A DNA stretch of 64,000 bases from Alisma plantago-aquatica (taxonomy: Eukaryota > Streptophyta > Magnoliopsida > Alismatales > Alismataceae), in assembly GCA_963693085.1 (NCBI GenBank), contig OY856409.1, forward strand, positions 663,429,591 through 663,493,590, given 5' to 3'. Numbering within the stretch: the first letter of the stretch is position 1; each line of letters opens with the position of its first letter. Shown piece by piece: positions 12,201 to 24,900 of the stretch. The notes under the pieces are model-generated. The model searched no databases. It was given only the letters and a program-made list of their open reading frames with translations, and was not told the DNA's origin. Both the position numbers and the translations under genes were made by a program.

Positions 12201-15200
12201 TATGTGATGTGAAACACATCTTGAAGAAGAAGAACGAAGAAGATAAATGACAAATTCTCAAAATTCAATTCATATTCAACTTCCTGGACAAAGGCCCCAA
12301 GGCTGGATTTTATAAGACTACAAGACTTGACCACAAGTAATAGAAATAAACTCCTATTTAATAAAATTCGGAATTAATTAAAACCAAAAATAAAAGATTT
12401 ATGACTAGTACATTAACTAGATAATTTGCACTTAGGTCCCAACTATAAAAATAAAGTATAAACAAGTAGAATAAAGCCTAATATGTCCTACATCACTACG
12501 TTCTTCCAAGGAGTTCGTCATTAGGTTTCAGTCCTTTGGTTTCAGAGTAGGAACCGAAATCATCTTTAGGGTTTTTGCCTTTCTCTCTCCCTTCTCTCTT
12601 CATGTCGTCTTGCAACCTATAGCGCCACACCCTGCTCTCCTCGTACAATCCCCTCTTCACACAGTCGTAGAACCCCCTCCCCCCTCCTCCATCTCACACC
12701 GCCACCACTGCCTTAATGTTCTCGCCACTGTTAACCCATCACTGCCGCCTCCCTGCTCTGCTGCCATCATTAGGATCGCCCCCATTTCTCAATTCCCGCT
12801 GCCACCATGCATTTTCTTTCCCTGCACCTGCTGCTGCCACCAATCCCCTCTCTAAGCTATAGATAGTGACAGGAGAAAACGCTGCCACAAGGTGTCATAG
12901 CAGCCACCCCCTTAGCTGAAACCAAGTCAGCATCAACCTACCAAAGCCTTACGAGTTTGCTTTTGACTCCACTTACTGTGCACCACAAAGAGAGCAGTCT
13001 GAGGGATAGATCGAGATGCCACCATGTCCAGAATAGAGACTGGAATACTCCACTACGAGTCTACAAGTTGAATATCTTATTCGGCTTAGACAATCTATCA
13101 GTTTTCCTATCTACTGACATATATAGTGCATTTACAATTGGTCCTTAGTTTGGTGCAGGGAACTTCAGCGCCAATTTGCCACTTCATTTTCCAAGTGAGA
13201 TTTTTTCATTCTTGTGCATTTATCATCATATTATCATCAGTGTTTTAAAAAGCGTTTGGAGCGGCCTTGAGCGGTCCAGACCCTCTGCCGCCAGAGAATG
13301 GCCTTAAGCGCCAGCTGAGCGGGCCAGCAAAAACCGGCCGCTTAATGCCCGCTTGAGTCGCTTAACCGGCCGCTTGAGGACCCCGTTTAGGCACCCGCTT
13401 TGGCCTGATTAATTGAAAAGTGCATGATGGACCCAAAATAAGGCCCAAACTTGTTGTTGGCCTAGTAGGGGGGTTAAAAAAATTATGGTAAAAGTAATCC
13501 CTGCTTCATTTATTCATTGTATTTACCTCATACTCCTGTAGCATGTTCTTTACGTTGCACCTATATTAGTAGGTACATTGTCCATAAACCAAGGTACATG
13601 TATTTGTACTAATTATAAACCTTTATACCAAATTAATTTATATATGTATATAAATGGTTTGTATACATGTATTACTACGTACTATTGATGTACTACATGT
13701 CTGTGTGTATGTCTGTACTAGTTCTCTGTTGTGTACTAGTATAAGTATGTAATAGTTATGTACTATATGATCTGTATATATTTATATACTATATGATCTG
13801 CATGTACTATTGATATACTACAGTCTGTATGTATGTATGTACTAGTTCTCTACTATGTACTAGTATGTGTATGTACTAGTTATACTATATACTAATATGT
13901 GTATGTACTAGTTATACTATATACTATAAGTTCAGATTTGTAACAGTTCCTACATAATGATAATTTATACATGAATATGTGTAATTTTATACAAAATTAC
14001 ATAGGAAATTAAGCATCCGCTTTTTCAAAAAGCTCAAGCGGCCATAAGGTGTTGTCAACACACCTCCCCCTTCCCGCTTTTTGATACATTGATTATCATA
14101 CCTATTATGGTTCCTAGGATTTTCAAAGCACAATTTTAGTACTTACTTTCAATATTCATTACTTCATTTTATTTGAATTTCAATCACAACGGGGTAGAAA
14201 TCATTCTGTGGAAAATAAAATGTGAAGCTAATAAGAATTTTCTTATCGATAGACGGCAAACCCCCCCTCCTATATACATGAGAGGAGGTAAGTACAAGGA
14301 AGCGAACTTAACCCTATAAACTAAATATAAATAACTCTTTAACACATTCTTGTCATGTTGAACCCAATCCCAACATTGATAGAGACCCTCAGCCATCCTA
14401 TGCACATTATATTATTAACACCCTACGACAAGGTTTATTCCTAGATGCAACAATATAGCTAGTTCCCAGTGAGTCACAATCGATTTTCTTGAAAGTACTT
14501 TTCCTACAAGTTTTTTTTCAGGCCCAAAGTTAGAATATTTGATGCCCTTACTATAGATCATGCTCTACATACACCTTATAACCCCATTCCTTTATATCAA
14601 AATTTAGAAGCAGCTCACCATTTGTTGAGCCTAGTCATTATAACTCTTAACTCATTCACAACAGTCCTCGTATCGCTGAGCAGTAATTTGCACCAGCACC
14701 TGCCAATCATCCAGCACCTAAACTACTATGTGCTCTTCCATAGGACTTCCTCGAGGGAACAACATAGGCCAACTCAGAAGCATAGTCAAAAAATTATTGA
14801 TTCAAGAATAACACATGAATTTGTATGTGGTGACTGTTACACCAAAATTTTGCAAGAAATTCGAACATTTGACAATTTCCATGAATCATGAACTTCACAA
14901 ATGATTCCTGAATTTCACATTATTTATGGGGTAAAAGTATGCTATCTGATTCCATATTTGGAAATGAAGAATCCATATGCAAACCGCGTGTGTGTATAGA
15001 GAGGGAGAGAGGGAATCATGCTAGGATATATTCAATTTTACCCGTGACACAATACAACAAAGTCGTTTTGTATCATCCAACGACTACTTTGAAAATTCAA
15101 ACCGTTGTTGACCTTATGAAATATCATATGAACAACCTATATGAATTTATGAGCTCATTTGGATGTTCTTAGGCCATGCATATTATAGAAAAAGAAAATA

Positions 15201-15356
15201 TTTATTTAATGTGTCAAACAATTACAAGGCACTCTCTTGTATAAGACAAGAAAGTAAGTGGAAACAAAATAATAAATATGGGATAAAAGAAAGTCTAAAG
15301 ACAATAGATAAGTCTAAAGCATAAAAGCATATATATATATATATATATATAAAACG

Positions 15357-15396
<40 letters not shown>

Positions 15397-18300
15397 GAGA
15401 GAGAGAGAGACAGAGTTAGGCTAGAATACAGTCAAGTGTATTCGGAGCATAATACAGTCGAGTGTATTCGGTGTAGAATACACTCAAGTAGTTTTTCATG
15501 ATGTAATATATTTTTCAAAAAATCTAATTTGTTGATCTTCTTAAACATCTTGTGAATAGCTCATATACAAAATTTGAGCACATTTGGACATTTATAGGTC
15601 ATGTTATAAAGACCGCAAAAATTATGCATTTCAAATTAGTTTCATGCGTCGATTTTGTTGCCCTAGGATGAGTGACTTACACTAATCCAAATGGGCTCAA
15701 AATTTGTGTAGCCTAATTATAGTATGACAATGAAGATCAATGGTTTACATTTTGAAAAGAAATAGTCTTGATATGCAAACAATCTTGAGTGTATCGTGCG
15801 ATCTGCACACTCGAGTGTATTCTAGCCTATATATATATATGGCCATTCATTCGCTACCCGCATGGGTAACTAATTTTAGTTACATGTGGGTCTATTTTGA
15901 AATAGAAAGGTACCTATTTGTAATGAGACATGTTAAAGTGTCTATATTAATCTATTAGTTAAATAGGCTAATTAGTTTAGTGGGCCTTTATCTTCCGGCC
16001 CGTCTAGTTTAGATTACTTGGGTCCTAAGTAATAGGGCGTCTCTCCTCTCCTATATAAAGGAGAGGTCGTCAGTCTTTGTATCCATTCTATTCTATTCAA
16101 ACCATCTTTTATATTTAACATGGTATCAGAGCGGGTTAGATCTTGAGAGAACCCTAGCCGCCGCTTCCCTCTCTCTCTCTCCAAGACCGCCGACTTCTCC
16201 TTTGCAGCCGCCGCCGCTCCTCTCTCCGAAGAGAGCAACCGCGGGCTCTCTCCGCCTGCGGGCGGCCGCAGCCGCCATCTCCATGGCTTGGCCGGCTGCC
16301 CGCTAGGCATATCCCGGCCTCCATGGTCATCATCTATTCTCTATTCTTTCATTCTTTCCATACAACACCTCCGCTGCCTATTATAGCAGCCGTCCTCTAT
16401 CATCATCCGCAACAATCGCCGCCGTAGGCATCCGCCGTGGTAATCTCCTTCCGCCATCTGAAAGCAGCAGCGCCTCGCCACCATCAGCAGCAGTAGCCGT
16501 CAGCAGCCATCTCCACAGAGTCGTGGACCATCAGAAATTGGTTCCCATTCGCAAGGAACAGCCATCTCCACCTTCCGGAGCAGCCGCCGCCGCCGCCGCG
16601 TCGATACTATCGACATGAGTGTCGATGGTATCGACATCAGACCAGACGCAAACATCCGTCGACATCCCGTGACGCAATCTGCATCGCCGGCGTCGATACT
16701 ATCGACAGGAGGTCGATGGTATCGACTTCATCACAGCGACGGAAGAGTATCTGCGTCGATACTATCGACAGGAGGTCGATGGTATCGACTTTATCACAGC
16801 GACAAGGAGAGAGTCGGTCGATACCATCGACAGTCCTGTCGATGGTATCGACAGTTGATCAGCAGCGATCGGCAATCCATCATCGCCGTTGTATCTGTGC
16901 TCGTAGGCTGCAATGTTGCTTTATCCAAGCAACCGTATCCCCAGCCTTGATCGCACTTTTTCAACCGGCGCTCCATCTCATGACGTCTTCAGATCAACCT
17001 TCATCGCCGCTTTGGAGAGGCTCCGCCTTGGCTCCGCATGCATCTTCTTGGCGTGCAATATCTCCGGAGTCACGCAGGAGACCCTTTGTCATCTCCTATG
17101 GTGCGACAAAGTGCTACACCAACGGACGTCATATTTTCCATCATCTGCAAGTTGTTCCTCCACTTCATCATCATCCCGGCGATCTTCATCTTCCATTTGC
17201 TGCTATCTGCATCATCATGCTACTGATGTCCCTACGCCATCACCTGCTGTTTTCATCATCATCATTTCATCATCATCACTTCATCATCATCACTCTCCAC
17301 CGCTACCAAACAAATAACCCCATATGCATTATCCCTGTCTCTATTCGGATCCTTAATCGGTTCTATCTTTTGCTAATCGGATCCTAACGGGCCAACAAAC
17401 CCCCTTTTCGGGTCGGGACTAGATCCATTTATTTTTCTACCCGGATCTCATGTTTACCCATTTAGTATACTCTCTTTGGCTATCGGTTTCATTCTCCACA
17501 TATTACCCATCTCCATTTCACATATTTTTCCCTTTTCAGCCTTTTTCTTTCCCACCCACCCATATTATGTGAGCATCTCTTTTCCACATTAAGGGGGGGT
17601 CATATATCCAGTTCTCCACACCAAACACTCACTCTTGTCGTATTTGGTGTGCGGGGGGGATAGAGAGGAAAGGGAGAGATGAGAAGAGCGAGCATGCGAG
17701 CATATGAGAGAGAGAGTATGAGATGAGATGATGATATATGTATTCAGATTATATATATTCCAGGCTATCTTCGTGGAGCTTCACATCATTCAGCACACCA
17801 GTTCTCTACTTGAGCCAGCAGTGAAGATCCAGCGTCGACACCGTATCCGCGTTCGTACCGCGTTATGTACGTCAGGTGTTGATGGTGTATTCCTTCATCT
17901 GCATTCACATGAGACAGATGGGTGCTTCTTCAGAAGCTCAGAGTTTTATCTTCACCGAGCTGCTTCATCACGTCTTCTCCGAGCTGTATCTGCAGTATCG
18001 ACATCGCCTGTAGCTGATCCTCTTGGGACTTTCCTTGATGGATGATCTCCTTTCCCGTCAAGCCCCCAAGTTTCATGGTTCCTGCATCGTATCAAGCAGC
18101 AGATCGTCCGTCCGCGTTCGTGCCGCGTTAAGCACGTATTCCAGTGGCGACTTGTTGTAGTATCAGGACCATTCTTCAGCCTACAGAGTATCTTCAGATG
18201 TCTTCATTCCAGATGCACTTCAACGAAGACCTTCTTCAAAGCTCGAGTATCTTCAGCCTGCAGAGTCATCATCACCATATGATTCAGGGGGAATATTATT

Positions 18301-18857
18301 TCAGGGGGAGTAACATATTTTGTATGGGAGTGATATTTATTTTTTATCTTTCATTTATCATTTCTTTTTATCGAGTCCTGTAACTCTCCAAGCTTGGACA
18401 TGTGTTTCACCCATGCTCCAGCTTGAGGGGGAGTGTTAAAGTGTCTATATTAGTCTATTAGTTAAATAGGCTAATTAGTTTAGTGGGCCTTTATCTTCCG
18501 GCCCGTCTAGTTTAGATTACTTGGGTCCTAAGTAATAGGGCGTCTCTCCTCTCCTATATAAAGGAGAGGTCGTCAGTCTTTGTATCCATTCTATTCTATT
18601 CAAACCATCTTTTATATTTAACAAGACAAATAGCGTTTGTAATGAGATGACCAAATTTGTAATACAAACACTCGTTTTGTATTACAGCGTAAACTGCTAT
18701 CATAAATATCATTTTTACTGCAATTCGACGTGTAATACAAAACGAGTGCTTGTATTACAAATTTGGCCACCTCGTTAGAAACGTTGTCTGTCTCATTACA
18801 AACAGGTACCTTTCTATTACAAAATAGATAACTAAAGTTAGTTACCCATGCGGGTAG

Positions 18858-18900
<43 letters not shown>

Positions 18901-21900
18901 ATACTCCTCAAGCTGGAGCACAGATGTCGTGCATGCCCAACTTGTCCACCACTGTAGCAAATTGAGATTTTGGAAGCATCTTTGTGAAGATATCAGCAAT
19001 TTGATATATTGTCTGGATATAAGGAGTGGAGATGCCATTAGATATAATAGATTCCTGGACAAAATGGCAATCCACCTCTATATGTTTGGTGCGCTCATGA
19101 AAAGTAGGTTGCTAGCAATAAAATGGAGGCTTTTTTGACACAAAACATAGGAACATTATTTGGATCACATATATCAAATTCTTTGAGGAGACCTTGGACC
19201 AACATTAGTTCGCAGGTAGTATGAACCATAGCTCTATATTCCACTTCAACACTAGACCGAGCTACCACATTTTTTTATCCTACTGCGTCATGTGACTAGA
19301 TTTCCTATAACAAAAATACAGTACCCAAAGGTGGATTTTCTATCAATTCTACTACCAGCATAGTCAAAGTCGGAATAACGACAGAGTGTCCATGCTACCG
19401 GTACAACAATCATTTCCTTGAAGAATTTTTTAGATATTTAAGAATGTGACAAGCAGCATCCTAATGACATTGTCGAGGTTTATCCAAATACCTATTGAAC
19501 TCGAACAGCAGAAGTAATGTCAGCTCCAGTGACAGTGAGATAGATCAGCTTACCAGCCAATCCATTGAGATATATTGTTGTCTTTTATTTCCTGTTTTAT
19601 GTCTTTCCTACTTAAATATCTTGTAACATGGGCCTTTGTATAAGAGGCAATTAGGGTTTTCTGTTTGCTTCCCTGTATTACCTCCTATTCATAGGAGTGA
19701 GTTTTCTCTTTTCATAATATAGAAATACGGCACACTTCCACATGGTATCAAAGCAAGGTTCCTAATTGGGGTCCTCCCACAGCAAGTTGTCGTTGCTCTC
19801 TCTCTCCTTTCTGCCTCCTCTCTCTAGTATCTCTCTTCTCCATCGTCATTGTTGATCACTCCTAAGGGGATCTACTCCCCTCTCTAACCCTATTCTCTTC
19901 TCTAAAAAGAGGATCTAGGGACATGGTCGACGGTCTTTCCAATGGTCTTATGCCATGAGTGATGTGTTGGATAGACCCAATCACATCAATAACAAGATGG
20001 ATAGAACCCTATAGCCATGTATTTTAGGTATGTTGTGACCTTATTCTATTGATTCTCCACGCACACGGTGTATTTGTGACTCAACACGTGTTGTCGCTGC
20101 CATCAGCTCCTGCATCGGCGAACTGCCATGATACCTGACACGTCGTGTCTCCTTGACACGTTGTGTCTCCTTCTACTGTTGATTCCCCGTTGTTTCCTGG
20201 TGCTAATATCACACGTGTCACCTTCTTGACATGTTGTGTCACTTTTTCTAGAGACTTCCGTCAACTCTAGACAGGTCATGTCATTTTCGACATGTTGTGT
20301 CAATGCTTCTAGAGACTTCTGTCAACTCTAGACACGTAGTGTCATTTTTTAACTCGTGTCACTACTTCTGTAGACTTTTGCCAATTCTAGACACGTTGTG
20401 TCATTTTATGACACACCATATCACTGCTTCTGGAGAACCTCTGGTGTACTATCTACACGTGTGTGTGTGTTCTATCTTTTTGGAATCATGGCTTCATACT
20501 CTTCCGTTGTGGAGACCCTTGAGACACATGTAGATGTGTAACTTCTGTTAAGTTTAATGGGTCCAACTATATCTTAAGGGCACGTTCTTTTCAAATTTAT
20601 GTACACTCCTCAGGCAAGCTTGAGCATCTCAAGCCCCCTCCTAAAAATGAAACGACAGACAAAAAGAAAGTTGAGTATGAGAAATGGGCAGAGTGCGACT
20701 CTCAAGTTCTCTCTTGGATTCTAATTAGTTGTGAATTCCATGTTTCCACCAATCTCCTTTTCACTGATACATCCAAGGAAGCTTGGGATCATACTGCTCG
20801 GGTCTATTCTAGCAGGGAAAATGCCTCCCCAACTTTTGAACTCTATAAACATCTGCATTCTCTAAGACTTGAAGACACTACCTCGTTTGTTTCACACTTC
20901 GATACCTTCGAAGGTATTTGGGGCGAGCTCAAACTCCATCATCCCTTGTCTATTGATCTCTCTAAACTACAGAAACAACAAGATGAACTTCAGCTATTCA
21001 ATTTTTAGCATCTCTGCCTCCTAACTATGAAGTTGTCCGTCAACAAATCTTGGCATTTGCACCATTGCTCATGCTAGATGATGTTTATCTCCGACTATCT
21101 CGCTCAGTGTCCTCTATTACTAAAGAAGAGTATGTTGCTCTAGTTGTTGTTGAACGAGGGCGTGGTAATTCTACTCGTAGACGGGGCAGATGTCTCAACA
21201 ATGGTGGAAGAGGGTCCTCACCTCTTCAGTCTCAATTCTGGAACTTCTACAAATGGACTACTCATACTAAAGACAAATGTTGGAAGAAGCATGGAAAGCC
21301 AGAATGGGCAAGCCAAGTATCCACTATTGATGTTGATGGAGAATCTACAAATGCCTCCAGTGGAACCACTCCTGATGGTAACACTAAGTTCATCTGACCT
21401 TAACAAGCTAACTAAAGCCGTCTCTACTATTACTACCATGTCTAAGGCAAATAATGCTCAACACCCAGGTGATCCTTCTTGTCTTCAAGCTTTTTCTTCT
21501 TCGACAAAAGATGGATTGTTGATTTCGGTACTAAAGCCCATATGACAGGTAATAAAAATCTTTTCAATTACCTAAAGAAATCCACATATCATCCCCATGT
21601 GTGTTTGGCAGATGGGTGTACTTCTCCGGTTACTGGAATAGGGGATGTTAATAACACTCTCCTTAAATCTAATTTGTTTGTGCCCAGATTTCCCTTAAAC
21701 CTAATGTATGTCAGTAAAATTGCCAAGTCTTTAAACTGTTGTGTAACCTTCTTTCCTTAGCCTCTGATCGGTTCGCGGTAACTTACTCAGAAAACATGGA
21801 AAGTCAAGTTTTTTATTTAGCTTTTTGTGTTTGCTTGTGTGAAACTCAGGAACTGGAGTTCGTTGACTTTCCGTAGACTTCCGATCATATATATAGATAC

Positions 21901-24900
21901 AAGTTTCCGTAGACTTCCTTTGATCAATCGAGGATAGATGTTGGGGTTAGTACAACAAATCGATTACAGTTATGGACAACCGATCTGTAGCGCATCAAAG
22001 TTGTATTACTTTTGTGACCTGCAACTCAACAACCTGACTAGTTGTTTCACGATGCCATCTAAAATTCATTTTTCTTTAAAAAGTTAGATGTGGAACCAAT
22101 CATCTGAATATAATTTCCGGGAATTGAACTTCAGTTCCTAGAAAATGAGTTCCACAAAAACTTAAGTTGCATGAAACCAACCAGGGCCTTACACTGTCTC
22201 CATGCAGGATCTCAAGACAAAGAAGACGATTAGTGGGGGATATGAAGGTGGAGACGGTTTGTACTATCTATAGACTCCGTCAACTTTGCCTACTACTGCT
22301 CTTGTGGCCCAGTCCACCTCTCTTCATCAATGGCACCTGAGGCTTGGTCATCCTTCTTCCATCAAGTTGAAGTATTTGTTTCCCAGTTTGTCTTCTAAAA
22401 ATTTTACATGTCAGTCTTGTCAACTTGGAAAACACCATCGCTCTATGTTTTCTCTTCGTCATGACAATAGGAGTCCAAATTTGTTTTATTTAGTTCACTT
22501 GGATGTCTGGAACATGTCATATTAGTAATCGTATTGGTGTGCGATATTTTGTAACCTTTATTGATGACTGTTCTCGTTCCACTTGGCTTTATCTTTTATA
22601 AAACCGTTTTGAAATTTTAGATGTTTTCTCCAAATTCTTGAATGAAATAAAGAATCACTTTTGTGCTACTCCTAAGTTTGTTCGCACTAATAATGCCTTT
22701 GAATATGTGCAACGTGGTTTTCAAAACATTTGCATCTCCAAAGGAATTGTTCATCAAACCTCTTGTCCCTATAACCCACGGCAAAATGGTGTGGCTGAAA
22801 GGAAAAACAGACATCTTCTTGATGTAGCTCGTACACTCATAATTGAAATGAAAGCTCCTAAGTTTTATTGGGTTGATGTCATCCTTTTAGCAAACTACCT
22901 CATCAACCGGATGCCTTCCCATGTTATACAAAATAAAATTCCCTACCAACTAGTCTACCCTCATGAACCAATTTTTGAACTACCACCAAAAGTTCTCGGT
23001 TGTCTATGCTTTGTTCACAGTCACCAACTTGGGCGTGATAAATTGTCTCCACGAGCTTTTCGCTTTTGTTTCCTTGGCTATTCTCGAACACAAAAGGAGT
23101 ATAAATGTTTTGATCTTGTTGCATGTTGATTGTATGTTAGTGTGGACGTCACCTTTTTTAAAGATACATCTGTCTTTTCCAAACCTAGTAAACATGTGCA
23201 CTTTTACATTGCAAACTCACACAACTGCACCCTACTACACCCAACCAAACTAGCCCTAATTAAAATGAAAGTCCTTAAGTTCTATTGGGTTGGTGTCGTT
23301 CTTTTAGCGAACTACCTCATCAACTGGATGCCTTCCTCAGTTTTATAGAATAAAATTCCCTACCAACTCTACCCTCATGAATCAATTTTTGCCCTACCAC
23401 CAAAAGTTTTTGACTGCCTATGTTTTGTTCACAATCACCAACATGGGTGTGATAAATTGTCTCCACGAGATTTTCAATGTAGTTTCCTTGGCTACTCACA
23501 ATCACCAACATGGGCATGATAAATTGTCTCCACGAGATTTTTGATGTAGTTTCCTTGGCTATTCTCTAACATTAAAGGGATATAAATGTTTTAAATCTTG
23601 TTGCACGTCGGGTGTATGTCAGTGCGGACGTCACCTTTTTTGAAGATACATCGTTCTTTTCTGAACCCAGTAAACAATTGCTTCTTCTTATTGTGCCACT
23701 TACTAATGTGCCACTTACCAATTTGCCTCCCTTAGACGAGTCTTCTACCCCTGTTCTGAAAGTGTATGAGCGACAAAACAAAGGACCTCTACCTACAATA
23801 TCCCGTGCCATGGCCTCTTTTGAGATTGATGATCCAGCACAAGATGATGGTAATTCTACTGCTTCTATACCAGTTTCTGATTTGGACATTCCTATTGCAT
23901 TACGGAAAGGATAGCGGTTTGGTGCCAAATATTGTACTTCTCAACATGTTTCTACAGACCGTTTGAATGCTTCTATGGCTCAATTTAATGTTGCTTTATC
24001 TGTTGTTTCAATTCCAAAGAATGTCCAGGAGGCACTCCTACACCCTGGTTGGAGACAGACTATGAATGAGGATGGATGCTCTTCGATCCTGTAGGACATG
24101 GGAACTTGTTGATCTTCCTACAGGTAGAAATCTTGTTGGATGTTGTTGGGTGTATACTTTTAGTTATTTGCCAGATGGGACAGTTGAATGTCTGAAACTA
24201 GACTGGTTGCTAAGGGATACACACAGGAATCTCGAGTTGATTACTTAGAAACTTTGTCTCCTGTTGCTCGTCTTAATTTTATACGCATTCTTATTTATGT
24301 TGTCATCAATCAAGTATGGCATTTGGATCAGCTGGATGTCAAGAATGCCTTTCTATATGATGATTTGCAGGAGACTGTCTATATGTCCCAACCTCCAGGT
24401 TATGTTGCTCCAGGGGAGTATTCTTGGAAAGTTTGCCTTCTTGAGTAGACTATTTATGGTCTCTAGCAGAGCCCCCGAGCATGGTTTGACAAAAATTCTC
24501 CCTTATATTGCACAATTTGATTTCACACGGTCTCAGTGTGATCATCATCTATTTATCAAAACCACTACTTCAGGAATTATAATTCTCATTATTTATATGG
24601 ATGATATAATTTTATCTGGTAGTGATACCACAGGGATTGCCAATACAAAGAAATATCTTATGGAGCACTTTGTAACCAAAGACCTTGGACGTCTTCAGTA
24701 TTTTCTAGGCATTGAAGTCATACACAACAAAAATGGAGTATCTCTATCGCAAAGGAAGTATACTCTAGACTTATCGAGTAAAACTGGAATGTTGGGATGT
24801 CGACCTGCAGCCTCGTCTATGGATCAAGCACATGATCTATGGGTTGAATCCTCTCAACCCTTAGAAGATAAAGAGATATGATATTTTTGTACTCTACCCT

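Larger units (their letters stand above)
15931..18623 (+). mobile_element. Element D: complete non-coding LTR element
   Basis: Two 190-bp LTRs (15931-16120 and 18434-18623) begin TGTTAAAGTGTCTATATTA and end TATTTAACA. The target duplication AGACA lies at 15926-15930 and 18624-18628. The primer-binding site TGGTATCAGAGC starts at 16121 and the purine tract TTGAGGGGGAG ends at 18433. The 2.3-kb interior lacks gag and pol, so it is a TRIM/LARD-like parasite of autonomous elements. The LTRs are almost identical, suggesting a relatively recent insertion. The leader carries eight small hairpins (16600-16852). Confidence 0.93.
15850..18861. mobile_element. Foldback MITE, split by element D
   Basis: Without element D this is about 314 bp, almost entirely inverted repeat. 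The left arm starts TTCGCTACCCGCATGGGTAA; the reverse complement of the right arm starts TTCACTACCCGCATGGGTAA. The pairing continues inward through GAAAGGTACC, TGTAATGAGACA and CCAAATTTGTAATACAA. The loop is near 18690-18720. Element D is inserted in the left arm, with AGACA duplicated on each side. Confidence 0.8.
20520..24868 (+). pseudogene. Copia P gag-protease-integrase-RT (broken)
   Basis: Gag similarity (UBN2-type) starts near 20600, with a [17 protein letters not shown] segment. A basic stretch and a partial zinc-knuckle-like [10 protein letters not shown] follow (21150-21310). The protease region has [14 protein letters not shown] (about 21505-21550; the usual D-S/T-G is damaged). 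After the Tourist MITE comes the pre-integrase [12 protein letters not shown] and its CQSCQLGK zinc motif (22320-22440), then the integrase core to 23129 with [13 protein letters not shown] tandem duplication follows. Reverse transcriptase spans about 24060-24868, with the catalytic YMDD at about 24595-24606. Several stops and frameshifts are present. Confidence 0.88.

Noticed and set aside
12610..12855. Pro/Ser-rich 81-aa ORF resembling a coding exon
   Set aside because: Low complexity, no start context, no neighbouring exons; likely repeat DNA.
16014..17387. ORFs of 98-223 aa across element D
   Set aside because: They overlap in several frames, and the repeated peptides are only the hairpin units read through. 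No coding signal.
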